Source of the DNA: Tetradesmus obliquus
Taxonomy: Eukaryota; Chlorophyta; Chlorophyceae; Sphaeropleales; Scenedesmaceae
Reading direction: 5' to 3'
Length of the DNA: 64,000 nt
Assembly: GCA_030272155.1 (NCBI GenBank)
Contig: CP126196.1
Location: forward strand, 992,001 to 1,056,000
Positions 46,987 to 58,603 of the stretch are shown piece after piece. A program made the translations under genes and the position numbers. Every line of letters begins with the position of its first letter. Within the stretch, counting starts at the first letter, position 1. The notes beneath the pieces are model-generated. The model saw nothing but the letters and a program-made list of their open reading frames with translations, was not told the DNA's origin and ran no database searches.

Positions 46987-49233
46987 CTACCGCCGAACCT
47001 TCAGCCGCGCCCGCCGCACGCCTTGCCTGCTAGCCGAGCCGCTCCTGCCGCTGCTGCTGCCTCGAAACGCGTCCGCTGCCGCCGCAGCTTCTGCTGCCGC
47101 CTGCTGGGCCTGCACATGCTGCTGTGCAAGCTCTGCAATTTCTTGTGAAACAGCAGCAATGGAGGCTGGGTAGGGGAACACGTGGATGATGAGCCGGGCT
47201 GCTTGCAGCCAGGTTAGTCTGCCTAGTGTGAAGACTGACAGGCAGCCCTTGATGAACATTTCCTGCAAGCAGCGGATGCAAAACATTATAATCACACATT
47301 AGGATACCTGCGTACATGTGCGCAAAGCATTGTACGTGAGTAGCATCTGGGCTGGTAGACGGCAACGATTTGTGACGTGTCAGTAGGTGACGAGCGCAGG
47401 CGTGTGTGTTGCTTGTGCGCAGCCAATCATGACTCTATCATCCCTCTGCTTCTGCTTTGCTTTCTCAACCATGACCTACATATGCACAGCAGCATGGTAC
47501 CGTCTGCACTCCGCAGACCCTCTGCAGCAGGCGCCAGTACACGCAACACACTCACAAGCACAGTTGTTGACACGCCACGATTTGCAAAGCTCATGCTCTC
47601 ACTGCGCGGCAACAAAGTCGCGCACAACAGCGCAATATGCAAAAAAGCATGCCTCCTCTCCGTCACTCATCACGCAAAAACAAGCAATCATCACACCCCG
47701 CCGCACCTTGTTCATGAGCGTGCTCAGGTTGGTCACCCTGCGCTGCTGCTGCTGCAGCCGCTGCAGCATCGCAGCATGCGGCAGCACCACCCCGCTGCTG
47801 CTGCTGCTGCTGCTGCTGCTCAGCCCGCCGCCCTCCAGCTTGACACCGGGCCCCGTATGTACTGCTGCAGATGCTGCTGTGAAGCCTGTTCCCTGCAGCA
47901 CCTGCCGCCCCTGAATGAGTGGGGCCAGCAGGCGCTTGAACACTGCAGTGGCCTGGCTGATCTGCTGCACCTGTTGCTTGCTCAGCCGCAGCTGCTGCAC
48001 CGCTGCAGTGATGGACTCCGTCTGGTGCTCCTCACCTGCACGCAGCAGCAGCAGCAGCAGCAGCAGCAGGTGAGAGCGTTAGCAAGAAGGGCTCCCATAA
48101 GAAAGCAGAGCCAAGCATACTGGCAGGTTGTGTTGAGTACAGCGACACAGCCATCTGACGACATGCAGCCCTGCAGATCTGACACAACCCTGCCCACAGC
48201 CCCAGCCATGCACCAACAGCACCTGACAAGCAGTGTAACTGCGCCCGCCAACAGGCAGTACACTTGCAGCCCCCAACAGACCATTCCAATTCACATTCAA
48301 ACCCAACAGCCCCAGCCACGCACCCACTGCGCCTGACAGGCAGTTGCTCAGGTAGAATGCCTGTAGCAGGTCGTGGCGCCGCTGCAGCAGCAGCGACACC
48401 ATGGTGTGCATGTGCCGCACCACCAGCCGCTCAATTGCTGCTGCTGGGGCCTCGGCACTGCAAGCTGCCTGCAGGTGCTGCGGCTGGTCCAGCATTGCCA
48501 AATTGAGTGACAGCTCACATACAATAGTGGCATAGTCTTCCTGCAAGTGGGAGAGTGTTGTGTGCTGATGTGATGTGCTGCGCATGGACAGTAGCCTGCG
48601 GAAGAGCTGCATCAGATCGCCATGAGGCGCAATCGTGTCCTCTCCTGGAGGAAGCCGCAGCTCCTGCTGCTGCTGCTGCAGCTGGAATGTGGTGCTGCTG
48701 TCGCTGCTGCTGCCGCCGTCGCTGCCGCTGCTGTCGCCACTGCTGGGCTTGCTCTCTGTGTCCAGCGCTGCTGCTGCTGCCGCTGCTGCTGCTGCAGCAG
48801 CAGCTGCTGCATCCCCTGCCACCGATGCTGTTGCGGTGTCTCCTGCAAGCGGCGCTTCGACGGTCTGCAATGTATCCCTGCTTGCTGCTGCTGGTGTGCT
48901 GCTGTCTTGGCTGTCGATGCTGCTGCAGCTGAGTCCGGCAAGCTGCTCCAGCAGCAGCTGCTCATCTGCTGTAATAGCTCCTGCAGGCGGTGGCTGCCCT
49001 GTGCAGCCTGCGCTGCTGTGCTGCTTGACGTTGCGCAGCCAAGCTAAGCTGTCGCAAAGCGCAGCGAGCAGCGAGTGCTGGAACAGCAGCGTGCTGTGCT
49101 CATGCTGTAGCTGTGTGAGTTGTGCACGCATCGCTGCCACCTCTTTGTCCATGCGGGCCTTCACCTTTGACTGAGGGACCTTGTAGGGCATGGCTGGTGC
49201 ACTGCTGCTGCTGAAGCTACTGCTTGCGGTCAA
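46987..49233 (-). CDS. Coiled-coil protein, possibly bZIP-like, with Ala/Gln/Ser tracts
   Basis: Exons 49233-48333, 48035-47707 and 47262-46987 keep frame and give 501 residues. After a Ser-rich start, KVPQSKVKARMDKEVAAMRA leads into a heptad-patterned helix (QLTQLQHEHSTLLFQHSLL) to about residue 60. This looks like the zipper part of a bZIP factor, but the basic region lacks the usual Asn-x7-Arg signature. Further helices (MQLFRRLLSMR, LLLQRRHDLLQAFYL, LQQQQRRVTNLSTLM) resemble those after the zipper in green-algal bZIP-like proteins. The end is basic (RRARLKVRR), possibly nuclear-targeting. The frame requires a GC donor after CTGTCAG at 48333. A nearby copy of this junction has GT. DNA binding is unproven. 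Confidence 0.6.
48195..48345 (-). repeat. Copy of the exon 1 donor junction of the coiled-coil gene
   Basis: ACAGCCCCAGCCA through CCTGACARGCA occurs at about 48196-48235 and 48306-48343. On the sense strand both read TTGTCAG/CTGTCAG at the junction. The upstream copy is followed by GCGCAG and the downstream copy by GTGCTG. Confidence 0.7.
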
Positions 49234-51033
49234 CAGGCTGCTTGCTGCTCACATGATGCAGCGCTGATGACGCCTGCAAGGTGCAGCAGGCAGCAACAGC
49301 GATTGAGAGAGTGGTGTGAAGCGGACAAACAGGTGGGTAGCGAGCAATCGGCCTCAGGGTGATATCTCAAGGCATATGGTGGATGCAAATGGCGATGCAG
49401 GTTACTTGCAGATGCCCCTGCAGTTCAGGAGCAGCAACAGCAGCAGCTTCACGAGCAGTAGCAGCTCACCCTTGCATGTGCTGAGTCGCGGCAGGGCTAG
49501 TACAACGATGCAGATATACGAGAGCGATATTGCAGCGACGGTTGCTGCTAAGCAGGCTTGTAGGCAATGCCTCACTGACAACCCCAGAGCCCGGCAGTGT
49601 GGGCACTCAGCAGAGCCTGTCCGTTATCAGCAACGACTTGGCAAAACACACAACTGAAGCGACATAATAGCATGATCGCTGGATACATTCACATGTTTGA
49701 GTGCTATACGGGCCTTGGTGCACGTCTTGTTCTTGGCTCACCGCGATGGTTTATGACTGGACCGAATGTCATTTCAGCAGTCCGCTGGAGCTACGTTGGC
49801 CTGTTTCCATCATCAAAGCGTATACGCCGGGAACGGCCTGATGGCAATTGTTCCAGAAAGACACACTTGGAGTCCCAGTGGTGCTGTGCTCTGTCAAGAG
49901 CAAGACGATGGACGGTAATGTCTTTCGCACCAAAGATAGAACAGACAATCACTATCCAAACAAGCGCAGCGTAACACCTGCGTGGTGACCAAGAGCTCAA
50001 CGGCCGCGCATGCTGTTGTGCTGCCAGCAGTCATTGTGCCCTGGCAGCGGTGTAGCTGCAGTACTATGAGCTGCCAGTGGTGATTTCGCCAACGTTGCGA
50101 GGCCCACATCTTCTGGAAAGCAGGCGCGATTCCTTTGTTTGCTCAACCCGTGCCAGAGGTCAACTGGTGCCTGCTGGTGAACTTCATGCAGCTATCCCCC
50201 AAAATAGCTGCAGCTCAGGCAAGGTTGCTCTTCTCCTGCATAAACTGTGACGGATTGCAGGAGGTCTAGTGCACGATAGTTTACGGCGGTCTTCAGAGAT
50301 TCAGGGAGAGCTGGAGCGAAAAGCTTGCGCCTTGACTGAGTCAGACTGCCTGTCAAGATGCAGGCAGCTGCCAGCAGGATTCTTCGTGGAAATCGATTGC
50401 GATAAAACTGATCAGAAGCGATGTTCTTGACGTGCATGACTCCTGCTGTCCACCGAGTGACACTACTCTGTCACCCGATGCATGTCTTACGCAGGGGGTG
50501 CACAAGGAGAACTGCCGGCTGTTATGATCGCCATGCACCTTACCCTCTGCAAATCACCGACTCATCCTTCACGCACGTGTTTCCAGCAGCATTTGATGGT
50601 CCCTGTTGACCTGCAACGCGCAAAAGCAGCAACTTTCAATCAGCTGTCGACGCTGCAATTTACGCCACAGAAAACCCATCAACGTTCTGTCTGCGTACCT
50701 ACGGAGATATCTGTTTTGCGGCCTCCTACACTCTCGTCCAGTGACACCAGGAGAGTGTTTCTGCGTCCTGTTTTCACAAGCCCTCCGGCGAAGCCACCAC
50801 TGACCGATCAGCGAGCAATTACAGAAGCCTCTAGACTGCGTGTTCGAAGCCTCACACCATCACAGCACGTGCTGTGCCTGGGCGCTGCTGCCTCGTACAC
50901 TTGACTGCTCACCAGCCAGCCAACTGCTCGTGTTGGTACCACGAACAGCCAAACCAGTAGCAGCAGCTGACCCAGCCCGCTGCTTAGATTGCACAAGCAG
51001 CAGCAGAGCAGCACCAGGTGTTGATCAGCCATT
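49234..51033. other. Divergent intergenic region between the coiled-coil and LPMO-like genes
   Basis: About 1.8 kb with no gene I recognise. Apart from short Ser-coding CAGCAG runs near 49430-49470, it is ordinary sequence with incoherent ORFs. It presumably carries two promoters transcribing outward. Confidence 0.4.
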
Positions 51034-52624
51034 ATGTCAGCTGCAGCCAGCTCGAGTGCTGTGCTGCTGGTGCTGCTGGGGGTGATCTGCCTTGCCACAC
51101 GAGCCGGGGGTCATGGCATCCTAACAGAGCCCAAGGCAAGGAACTTTCTGGCCTGGACACAGTACAACCACTACTGGCCTGATGGGGCCAGTGCAGGAGG
51201 TGCGGGCAATTTGGTCAAAGTGCGAGCACTGTCTAAGTTAGACAGAGTCTGGGTGTGAAAGGCTGCATAATCATTTTCGATGAATGCCAGCACCATAATC
51301 AACAGCAGCAGAAAGCGAAGCAGAGCGACAGCAGTTCAGCAACAGAACATTGCATATTCCGTCCATACACAAGTATTAACATCACCTGTTCGACTAGTTG
51401 AACACTGCAGTACTGTGCATGGGCACTGCCCCAAGAGGTTGCAGGGCATGGCACAGCTGACTTGTCAGTGAGCCCTCACTGTAACGGCTGTTTCTTACCA
51501 CCATCACTCTCCGGTGTAGCTTAGACTTATGACAGCTGCTGTGCAGCTGCAGAGAAGGTCCAGATCTGCTGCAATGACAGCTTGATGCGCTTGTTGCCTG
51601 CAGGTTACAAGGTGGTTGGAGCCAACGGCGCAGTGAAGTGGCCATACGGCAAGCACAGCATTTGCGGCGATGATGCAAACAAGAGTGACCAGCCATTCAT
51701 GAAGCCAGGACCCATCGTTGGTGAGGATCTGCTGTGTGGTGCAGCAGCAGCAGTGACAGCAGCAGCAGCGACAGCAGCAGGACGAGGCAGCTGCTTCATT
51801 GCTGGGGCATCAAGACCATGCGCAGCCTCTGTTGCTGCAATCGCCAGTGAGCGCGCGGCCTGTGCTCCCGGCTTGGTCTTTGCCTGCCGGCTCCACAACT
51901 CATGTATACGCCACTTGCATCCTTTGACGCTGCACATGTTACTACCTGTGACGCTGCAACTTGAACCCACCTGTCTGCCTGCTTGGCTGCCTACCTGCCT
52001 GCCTACCTGCCTGCCTGGTTTATCTCTGCCTTGTTTGTCTGCCCACCCCCAGCCACCTACAAGGAGGGCCAGACCCTGGAGCTGCTGGTGCTGCTGACCA
52101 CCAACCACAACTTGCATAAGACACAATTGTCATCTTCTATTGCTGCACTTGTAACTTGCATTCCTGCCTGCCTGGACCTTGCCTGTCCGCAGCCACCTAT
52201 AAGGAGGGCCAGACGGTGGGGTTGGGTCTTGTTTGTTATTGTCTTATGCCTGCCGGCCTGCCTGCCTGCCTGGACATTGCTTGCCTGCAGCCACCTACAA
52301 GGAGGGCCAGACGCTTGAGCTGCAGGTGCTGCTGACCACCAACCACTACGGCCGCTTCGAGTTCAGGCTGTGCCCAGCAGACGCCACAAAGGACAGCCAG
52401 TGCAGGAAGCTGCAGCGGTGAGGGGCCAGCAGCAGTCTAGAAGGTGGCAGCAGCAGCAGCAGAAGCAGCGTGCTGAGAGCCTGATGCTGCATTGCAAGCA
52501 TGCAGCAGCAGCAGCCATCTGGTGAGCATTCACATGCCAGCACCAGCAGCATGGACAATTCAGCAACTGCCATCTGTCTTGATTGATCATACAGAGCATG
52601 ATGTGTTTGCTGATTTGCTGCTGC

Positions 52625-52669
<45 letters not shown>

Positions 52670-52951
52670 AGCGCTGATGGCAAGGGTGTGGCGTGGGACC
52701 TGCCCAAGGTGGCTCAGGGCAGCCGCTTCAACGGCGGCGCGCTTGGAGAGAACCTGCGGCCCATGGAGGTGGACAACTTCTACAGCTGGTGAGGGCAATG
52801 TTATGTTACATGTTGTTATGTGACATGTTATTCATTTGTGCAAGTGGGTAGTATTGAGGGAAAAGTTTGGGCAAGAACTTGCGGCCCATGGAGGTGGACA
52901 ACTTCTACAGCTGAAGAGTTTGTGGCTGGTCATTTGTGCGCTGCACTCAGA

Positions 52952-52987
<36 letters not shown>

Positions 52988-54714
52988 GCTGCTGCTGCCG
53001 CCCCACAGGCACCCCATGCAGCAGCCGCAGTGTGCCAGCCACGCGCACTGCAGCAGGTTCAACGGAATGCCCGTGTACAAGCTGCGCTACAAGCTGCCTC
53101 AGGGCTTCAAGTGCGAGCGCTGCATACTGCAGTGGTGAGCGAGTTTTGGCAACCTGGCACAATCAGTGACTTTTTGAAACAAGGCGAGAATGCACGCCAC
53201 AATCATCAGGCATCAGCACATATAGTCCTCTGGCGCACCTGCACAGCTGCTTCCAGCTTCTGCTGATGGCTATCGCTTCCTGCTGTGGGCCTTGCCCTTT
53301 CTACACCCCTGCACCCCACAAAGGTCACAGTCTCAATCATGCAACCAGCAATACACACAGTGGAAACATCCGGCCTCTAAACATACTGCGTTGATTGCTT
53401 GCAGGTACTACCTGACCGGCCACAAGTGCCACCCGCCCTGCCTGCAAAGTGACCGCTACTACCCGGACTGCCGCTCCAACCCCAAGTTCAGGGGCACCTA
53501 CCTAGCTCAGATGGACTACTGCGGCACGGAGTGGAGCGCGTACCCCGAGGAGTTCTGGAACTGCGCGTGAGTGAAAAAGGACAAATGAATATGGCTTTTG
53601 CCTGTTAGATTGAGGGCATGTGCACTCCTGACAGTTTTTCAGGCAAGGGTTTTGGGCAGGGTTTCTGGCATGTCTTGGGACAGGTTGCTCCAACCCCAAG
53701 TTCAGGGGCACCTACTTCGCTCAGATGGACTACTGCGGCACAGAGTGGAGCGCATACCCCGAGGAGTTCTGGAACTGCGCGTGAGTGAAAAAGGAGAAAT
53801 AAATATGGCTTTTGCCTGTTAGATTGAGGGCATGTGCGCTCCTGACAGTTTTTCGGGCAAGGGTTTTGGGCAGGGTTCTTGGCATTTTTTGTGGGACATG
53901 TTGCTGCAGGGGCACCTACCTGGCTCAGATGGACTACTGCGGCACGTAGTGGAGCGCCTACCCAGAGGAGTTCTGGAACTGCGCGTGAGTGAAAAAGGAC
54001 ATAATTATGCGGCTCCTGCGTGTGCTTTGAGGGGGTGTGCGCTCCGACAGTTTTGAAGCAAGGGTTTTGGGCAAGGTTGCTGGCATGTTTTGGGACAGGT
54101 TGCTCCAACCCCAAGTTCAGGGGCACCTACCTGTAACTAGCTGAAAATGGACCACTGTGGAACAGAGTGGAGCGCCTACCCCGAGGAGTTTTGGAACTGC
54201 GCGCGAGTGGTGTTGGGCGGGGTTTGGGGCAGTGGATGGCCAGGGCTTTGGACCGGATTGTGGTTTCTTTGTAGGACAGGGTGCGGCAGACGGGGGCTGG
54301 GCTTGAAAGTGACGGGAGGTCAGCTACTGCACAGCCTCAGGACTCGACATGCATGCATGTTGCATCCAGTGTGCCTTGACAGAGCGATTAATTTGAGCTC
54401 TTGTGTGCGAGCAGCACACATTGCAGTGAAATGCAGCCAATAGATTGCAAGACGTGCACCACCGATCGTATACGACGGCGATCTCATATGTCCCGTCAAT
54501 GTTTACATGTGAGATGTTTGCTGCTCTTGGCAGGCTAAGGTTGAGACTGAGCAGTGCGCATCACGGAAATGACCTGAACCTCACCGCCGTCATCTCCGCT
54601 GCTGCTGCTGCTGCTGCTGCACTTGCAGTGACATCAAGATTCAGTAGGCTTCAACAAGTGAGCCGTTGGAGCAGCGGCAGCTGCTGCAGCTGCTGGCAGG
54701 TCTTACACCAATGA
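51034..54714 (+). CDS. Secreted LPMO-like protein (AA15 / chitin-binding type-4 domain)
   Basis: Seven exons keep frame: 51034-51199, 51604-51720, 52291-52417, 52672-52788, 53009-53134, 53405-53566 and 54534-54714. They give 331 residues. A signal peptide (VLLVLLGVICLATRAGG) ends exactly before HGILTEPKARNFLW-type sequence, leaving His27 as the mature N-terminus, the first half of the copper histidine brace. The second His is H113 in LLTTNHYGRFEFRLC, matching the NHxGxFEFRLC pattern of AA15 LPMOs. Many paired Cys, then YYPDCRSNPKFRGTYLAQ and AYPEEFWNCA complete the domain. The family cleaves chitin or cellulose oxidatively outside the cell. Exon 7 adds a short Leu/Ala-rich tail and is less certain than the rest. 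Confidence 0.85.
52045..52290 (+). repeat. Two upstream copies of the TYKEGQT exon start in the LPMO-like gene
   Basis: Copies after CCCAG near 52051 and after CGCAG near 52192 repeat CCACCTAYAAGGAGGGCCAG before the intact exon at 52291. The first keeps about 60 bases, the second about 25. The intron sequence between them (TGCCTGCCTGCC runs) is also duplicated. Confidence 0.85.
52866..52915 (+). repeat. Downstream copy of the LPMO exon 4 end
   Basis: GGGCAAGAACTTGCGGCCCA to TTCTACAGCTG copies the end of exon 4 (NLRPMEVDNFYSW), 80 bases after its donor. Confidence 0.85.
53470..54205 (+). repeat. Four-copy array of the LPMO exon 6 end
   Basis: The segment encoding SNPKFRGTYLAQMDYCGTEW to EEFWNCA is coding at 53476-53566. 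It recurs at about 53690-53780, 53910-53986 and 54110-54204. Copies 2 and 3 keep the GCGC|GTGAGTG junction. Copy 3 has TAG in place of the Glu codon before TGG, and copy 4 has a frameshift plus a stop. Period is about 210-225 bp. Confidence 0.9.
54369..54498. repeat. Dispersed repeat, copy 2
   Basis: Matches 42835-42966 in the same orientation. It lies inside the last intron of the LPMO-like gene, ending 35 bases before the acceptor, so it may supply part of the 3' splice region. Confidence 0.8.
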
Positions 54715-54965
54715 CCCTGCAGCTCCAGCAGCAGCGCAGTCAGTGCAGCCATGGCTCTGCAACACAGGCGACTGCTACACAGCAGGTGTGGCCACGGGCA
54801 AAACACACCTGCCCTACAGGCAGCGTGCTGGCAGGGGCTTGCACCAATGGCGCTGCAGCAGGAGCAGCAGCAGCAGCAGCAGCAGTGCAGTCACTGCAGT
54901 CATGGCTCTGCAACACAGGCCGCTGCTACAGATCAGGTGTTGCGAAGGGCGAGGCAAACTTGCCC
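54700..54965 (+). repeat. Tandem duplication across the LPMO stop codon
   Basis: CTTRCACCAATG then CTGCAGCWSCAGCAG and CATGGCTCTGCAACACAGGC occur twice, about 140 bp apart. The first copy contains the TGA at 54712-54714. Confidence 0.75.
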
Positions 54966-56459
54966 TGTGAGGCAAAAGCAGCATGGCAAACAATCAAATG
55001 GCAGCGGCCGTCAGCGCACCTCACTGCAGTACCTGTTGTGGCTGTATGGTTTGTGCGGTTGTAACAGTGCACACAGCAGCAGCCGTCGTGCGCAACTGCA
55101 ATATCTGTTTTGTTTGTATGGTTTGCTATCATGAGAGTGCACACAGTGCTTGTGTGGAAGAATGAGAGTGTTGATTGCGATTATAACACTGTGCAGCAGT
55201 CTTACGCGTTGCCCAGCATACACTGCATATGTGCACGTTTCACAGCTTTGCTGCTGTGTCTTGCCCCACCAAAAATTGTGTTGTCTTCAAATCACTATGC
55301 ACGTCAGGTAGCACATGCACACTTCATGTGCTGCACACTCTCTGGCAAGCGTACGTTTGCTCAGCTTGTGCCCTTGAAGAATCACGTTTTACTGCAGCCG
55401 TGAAGCAGCGCACATCGTTGCTGCCATGGCAATCAGTTGCATGGCATGACATGCAGCATTTGCAGGGGACAGCATGCTGCCAGGCTTGTTCTTGCAGCAA
55501 TCAACCAATCAAATATCAATTGTTTGGTCCTAGCAAGAGGTGAACCCAGAGGAGGGAGACACTCTTCTTGCAGCAGTGACAGCAACTGCAGCTTTCCACT
55601 GTGATAGCTGCAGGACATACATGCGTGTACCATTGTTACGTATGATACACACTGTTATATAACAATACATTGCAGCAACAGCTGAGCGGCTGTGTCATCC
55701 ACCACTCAGCATGTGTTTGTGCACGTGTGCAATAGACAGGTGCTGTGGAACTGACGCATCATGCAGCGTGACCATCACACAATGTATGTAATATGTACAA
55801 CTGTCTGCGAGTGGTGCCTGGGCTCATGTGTAACTACCTATCTATGCCATAGCAGCCTTGTATCTGTGCCCCATGTTGCAGGGCCCCTGCTGCCGGGCAG
55901 CATGTGCAAGGGTGATTATGACCTCTGCACGGCACAAGGATTGGGCAGCCGATGGGTGGCTTCCAGCCATGCCCTGCAGCCCTGCAAGGCACGCACTTCA
56001 TGCTCGCCCTGCAGTGCATGTGCCAGTGCGCTGTGCACCGTGCACAGCACGGCGTGCTAGAGGAAGACTAGTGCAGCTTAGAGCTGCACAAATCCCGAAC
56101 CCTGATTTGCCAAGTTGGCAGGCACCACAAGGCCACCAGCATACAAGCAGCACAGGGAATTGATGCAACACTTGATCAGTGACCAGTGCAGACCCCACTG
56201 CCAATGTGCTGCAGCAGCGAGCCACGTGCACAGGGCTACATACGCTACCGCATAAAGAAAGTACGACGTTGTAGCTCAAGGCACGTGGGCTTACAAGGAC
56301 AACTTACGAGTCCCCGCCCCCAACTGCCTCCAAGGGTCTTGGGCTCATAGATGCTGTATAGACGGCAACAGATGCTTCATAAGCCACTTGATTGCACACA
56401 AGCACCTCCCAGCTTCTGGGCATGGCTAAACAAGTCACATGTGTTCACATTTTGGAAGT
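54966..56459. other. Gene-free stretch between the LPMO-like and RAP genes
   Basis: No gene recognised. Candidate TGTAA motifs at about 55062 and 55831 (+) suit the LPMO transcript, and one on the minus strand at 56295-56291 suits the RAP gene. A short duplicated GTRTGGTTTG segment with nearby GTGCACACAG lies near 55045 and 55118. Confidence 0.4.
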
Positions 56460-56814
56460 TCACAGCCCCCCTGCCTCCCACTGCCACCAGGGCACCTCCA
56501 GCACCACCCAGCCCTGCTGCTGCAGCAGCCAGCTCCTGCTGACTGTACTGCCAAGGCGGTGGCCCCAGCAGTTGACAGCAACATGGGTGGGCCCGTCAAC
56601 CTCAACTGCCAGCAGCACCTGCTGCTGCTGGCCACATGCTGTTGCTGCCAAGTCTGCGCTGCTGCTGCTGCTGCTGTTGCTGCTGCTGTGGATCAGCGTC
56701 TGCAGAGCCTGCACCAAGCCGTCTCGGTCAATGGTGTGCAGCAGCTGGGTTGGCACCAAGCAGCCAATGTCCACCATCAATGCACTGCTGCAAGCACCTG
56801 GCTTAGCCTCACGG

Positions 56815-56850
<36 letters not shown>

Positions 56851-56953
56851 GCTCCAGCTGTGGTGTGTGCTGTACCAGGTGTGGCAGTGCCCACTGTGCA
56901 GACTGGCACCGGGCACTCCAACTGCGGCTGGAGGCCGATGCCTTGCAGCGCCT

Positions 56954-56996
<43 letters not shown>

Positions 56997-57875
56997 TTTA
57001 CAGCAGCAGATTATGATCATGGCACAAGGGTTGCAAAGCATCGTGCTGGCGCTCTGCATCAGGACCAAAAAGCATCTCTCTGCAGCTGCCCTGTGTTTGT
57101 TCTCCTGCAAGGCTCTCCAGGAGTGTAGCCACACTGCACACCAAGCGTCGCGCACAGAAGCTCGTAGTACAATCATGCAGAACAACAGCGCTAGGTGTTG
57201 CCACTTCAGTGTGGCTAGATCATGCAACAGCTGGCTGGCCGTGCATCAACACAGAACATGTGACACAGCACGGGCTGCACAATGGGGATGCAGGGTGTGC
57301 AACACGCTCACCTGAGACACCTGCTGCTGCAGGTAAGAGGTAGATTGCCGCTCCTGCCTGGACTGCTGCCAGGCAGCTCTGCACTGCTGCTGAAACGCCG
57401 CTAGCTGCTCAGCACTGCAGTCTGCTGCAGCAGCAGCAGCAGCAGCTGCAGCAGCAGCAGCAGCAGCTGCTGCTACTGCTAAACCAGCAAGCTCATGTAA
57501 CTCTGCATGTTGTTCTGTCCTTGCTGCTGCTGCTGCTGCTGCTGGTGTGGTGTTGGGTGTGGGATCTGCTGCTGTGCACACAGCCCTCAAGGCTGTTGTT
57601 GTCAGCAGCTGTGCATGGTGCAGCTGGGCCAGACCTTCTGCATCATATCGCACACCAACACCAGCCAAGCCACTACTGCTGCTGCTGTTGTCACTCCTGG
57701 CTCCCTTCCCGGAACTGCCCCTGGCTGTAGCTGCAGCTGCTGCAGTGGCTGCTGCCTTGGCTTCAAGCACCTGATGCACTTCTGCTACTGCTTGTGCCAG
57801 CTGGCACAGGCCTGTCTGCTTGAAGGCACTGATGCTCTCAACAGCTCTGTTTGCCTTTTCCTTGGCACCATCACC

Positions 57876-57908
<33 letters not shown>

Positions 57909-58253
57909 GCCGCCAGAGCCGGCCAGATCTTGCTGCACACGCTGTTGTGTTCCGGCCAACCCAGTAAAACTTGGCTTCTCTGCAAGCTGACAAACCAACA
58001 ATGTTGCCAGAGACCAGCTGCACAATGGTGCAAGCCTAGGGTTCAACGCTTGCAGCACGCCAGGGTTTTGGAGGGCGTCAGAACCCTGGGGCTTTGACAG
58101 CAGAGCTTGGAGTACAGCAGTCAGCAGCTGCTGGTTTGAATGCGCCAAGCTGGCATTTGACCAGAGATAGTTGACCAACAGCTGCTGAGTTATTCCTGCA
58201 AGGGAATCGGCTTGGTTGGCGGCAGCAGCAGCACTGCCATTGCGACAGCGACG

Positions 58254-58301
<48 letters not shown>

Positions 58302-58415
58302 GCCTTGCTTTGCTAGCTGCGGCTGCTGCTGCTGCAGATGCCCTGTATCTTGAGCAGAAGCTTCTGTCTTGCCTTCAGCTGCAGGCTTTGTACCTACTGA
58401 TGCTGCCCAACCAAT

Positions 58416-58448
<33 letters not shown>

Positions 58449-58570
58449 CTTGACGTCAGGCGGTGCCTGCGCTTGCGCTGCTGCAGCAAAGCGGTGCGCT
58501 GCTGCGTGCATCAAGTCAGCATCGTAGTAGCGCAGCCTTGCGAGGCACACTGCCACCACCATGAGATCCT

Positions 58571-58603
<33 letters not shown>

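Noticed and set aside
56998..57204. Reading frame REMLFGPDAERQHDALQPL as an RAP-gene exon
   Set aside because: Its phase does not join either neighbouring exon, while exons ending at 57312 and starting at 56951 join directly in frame.
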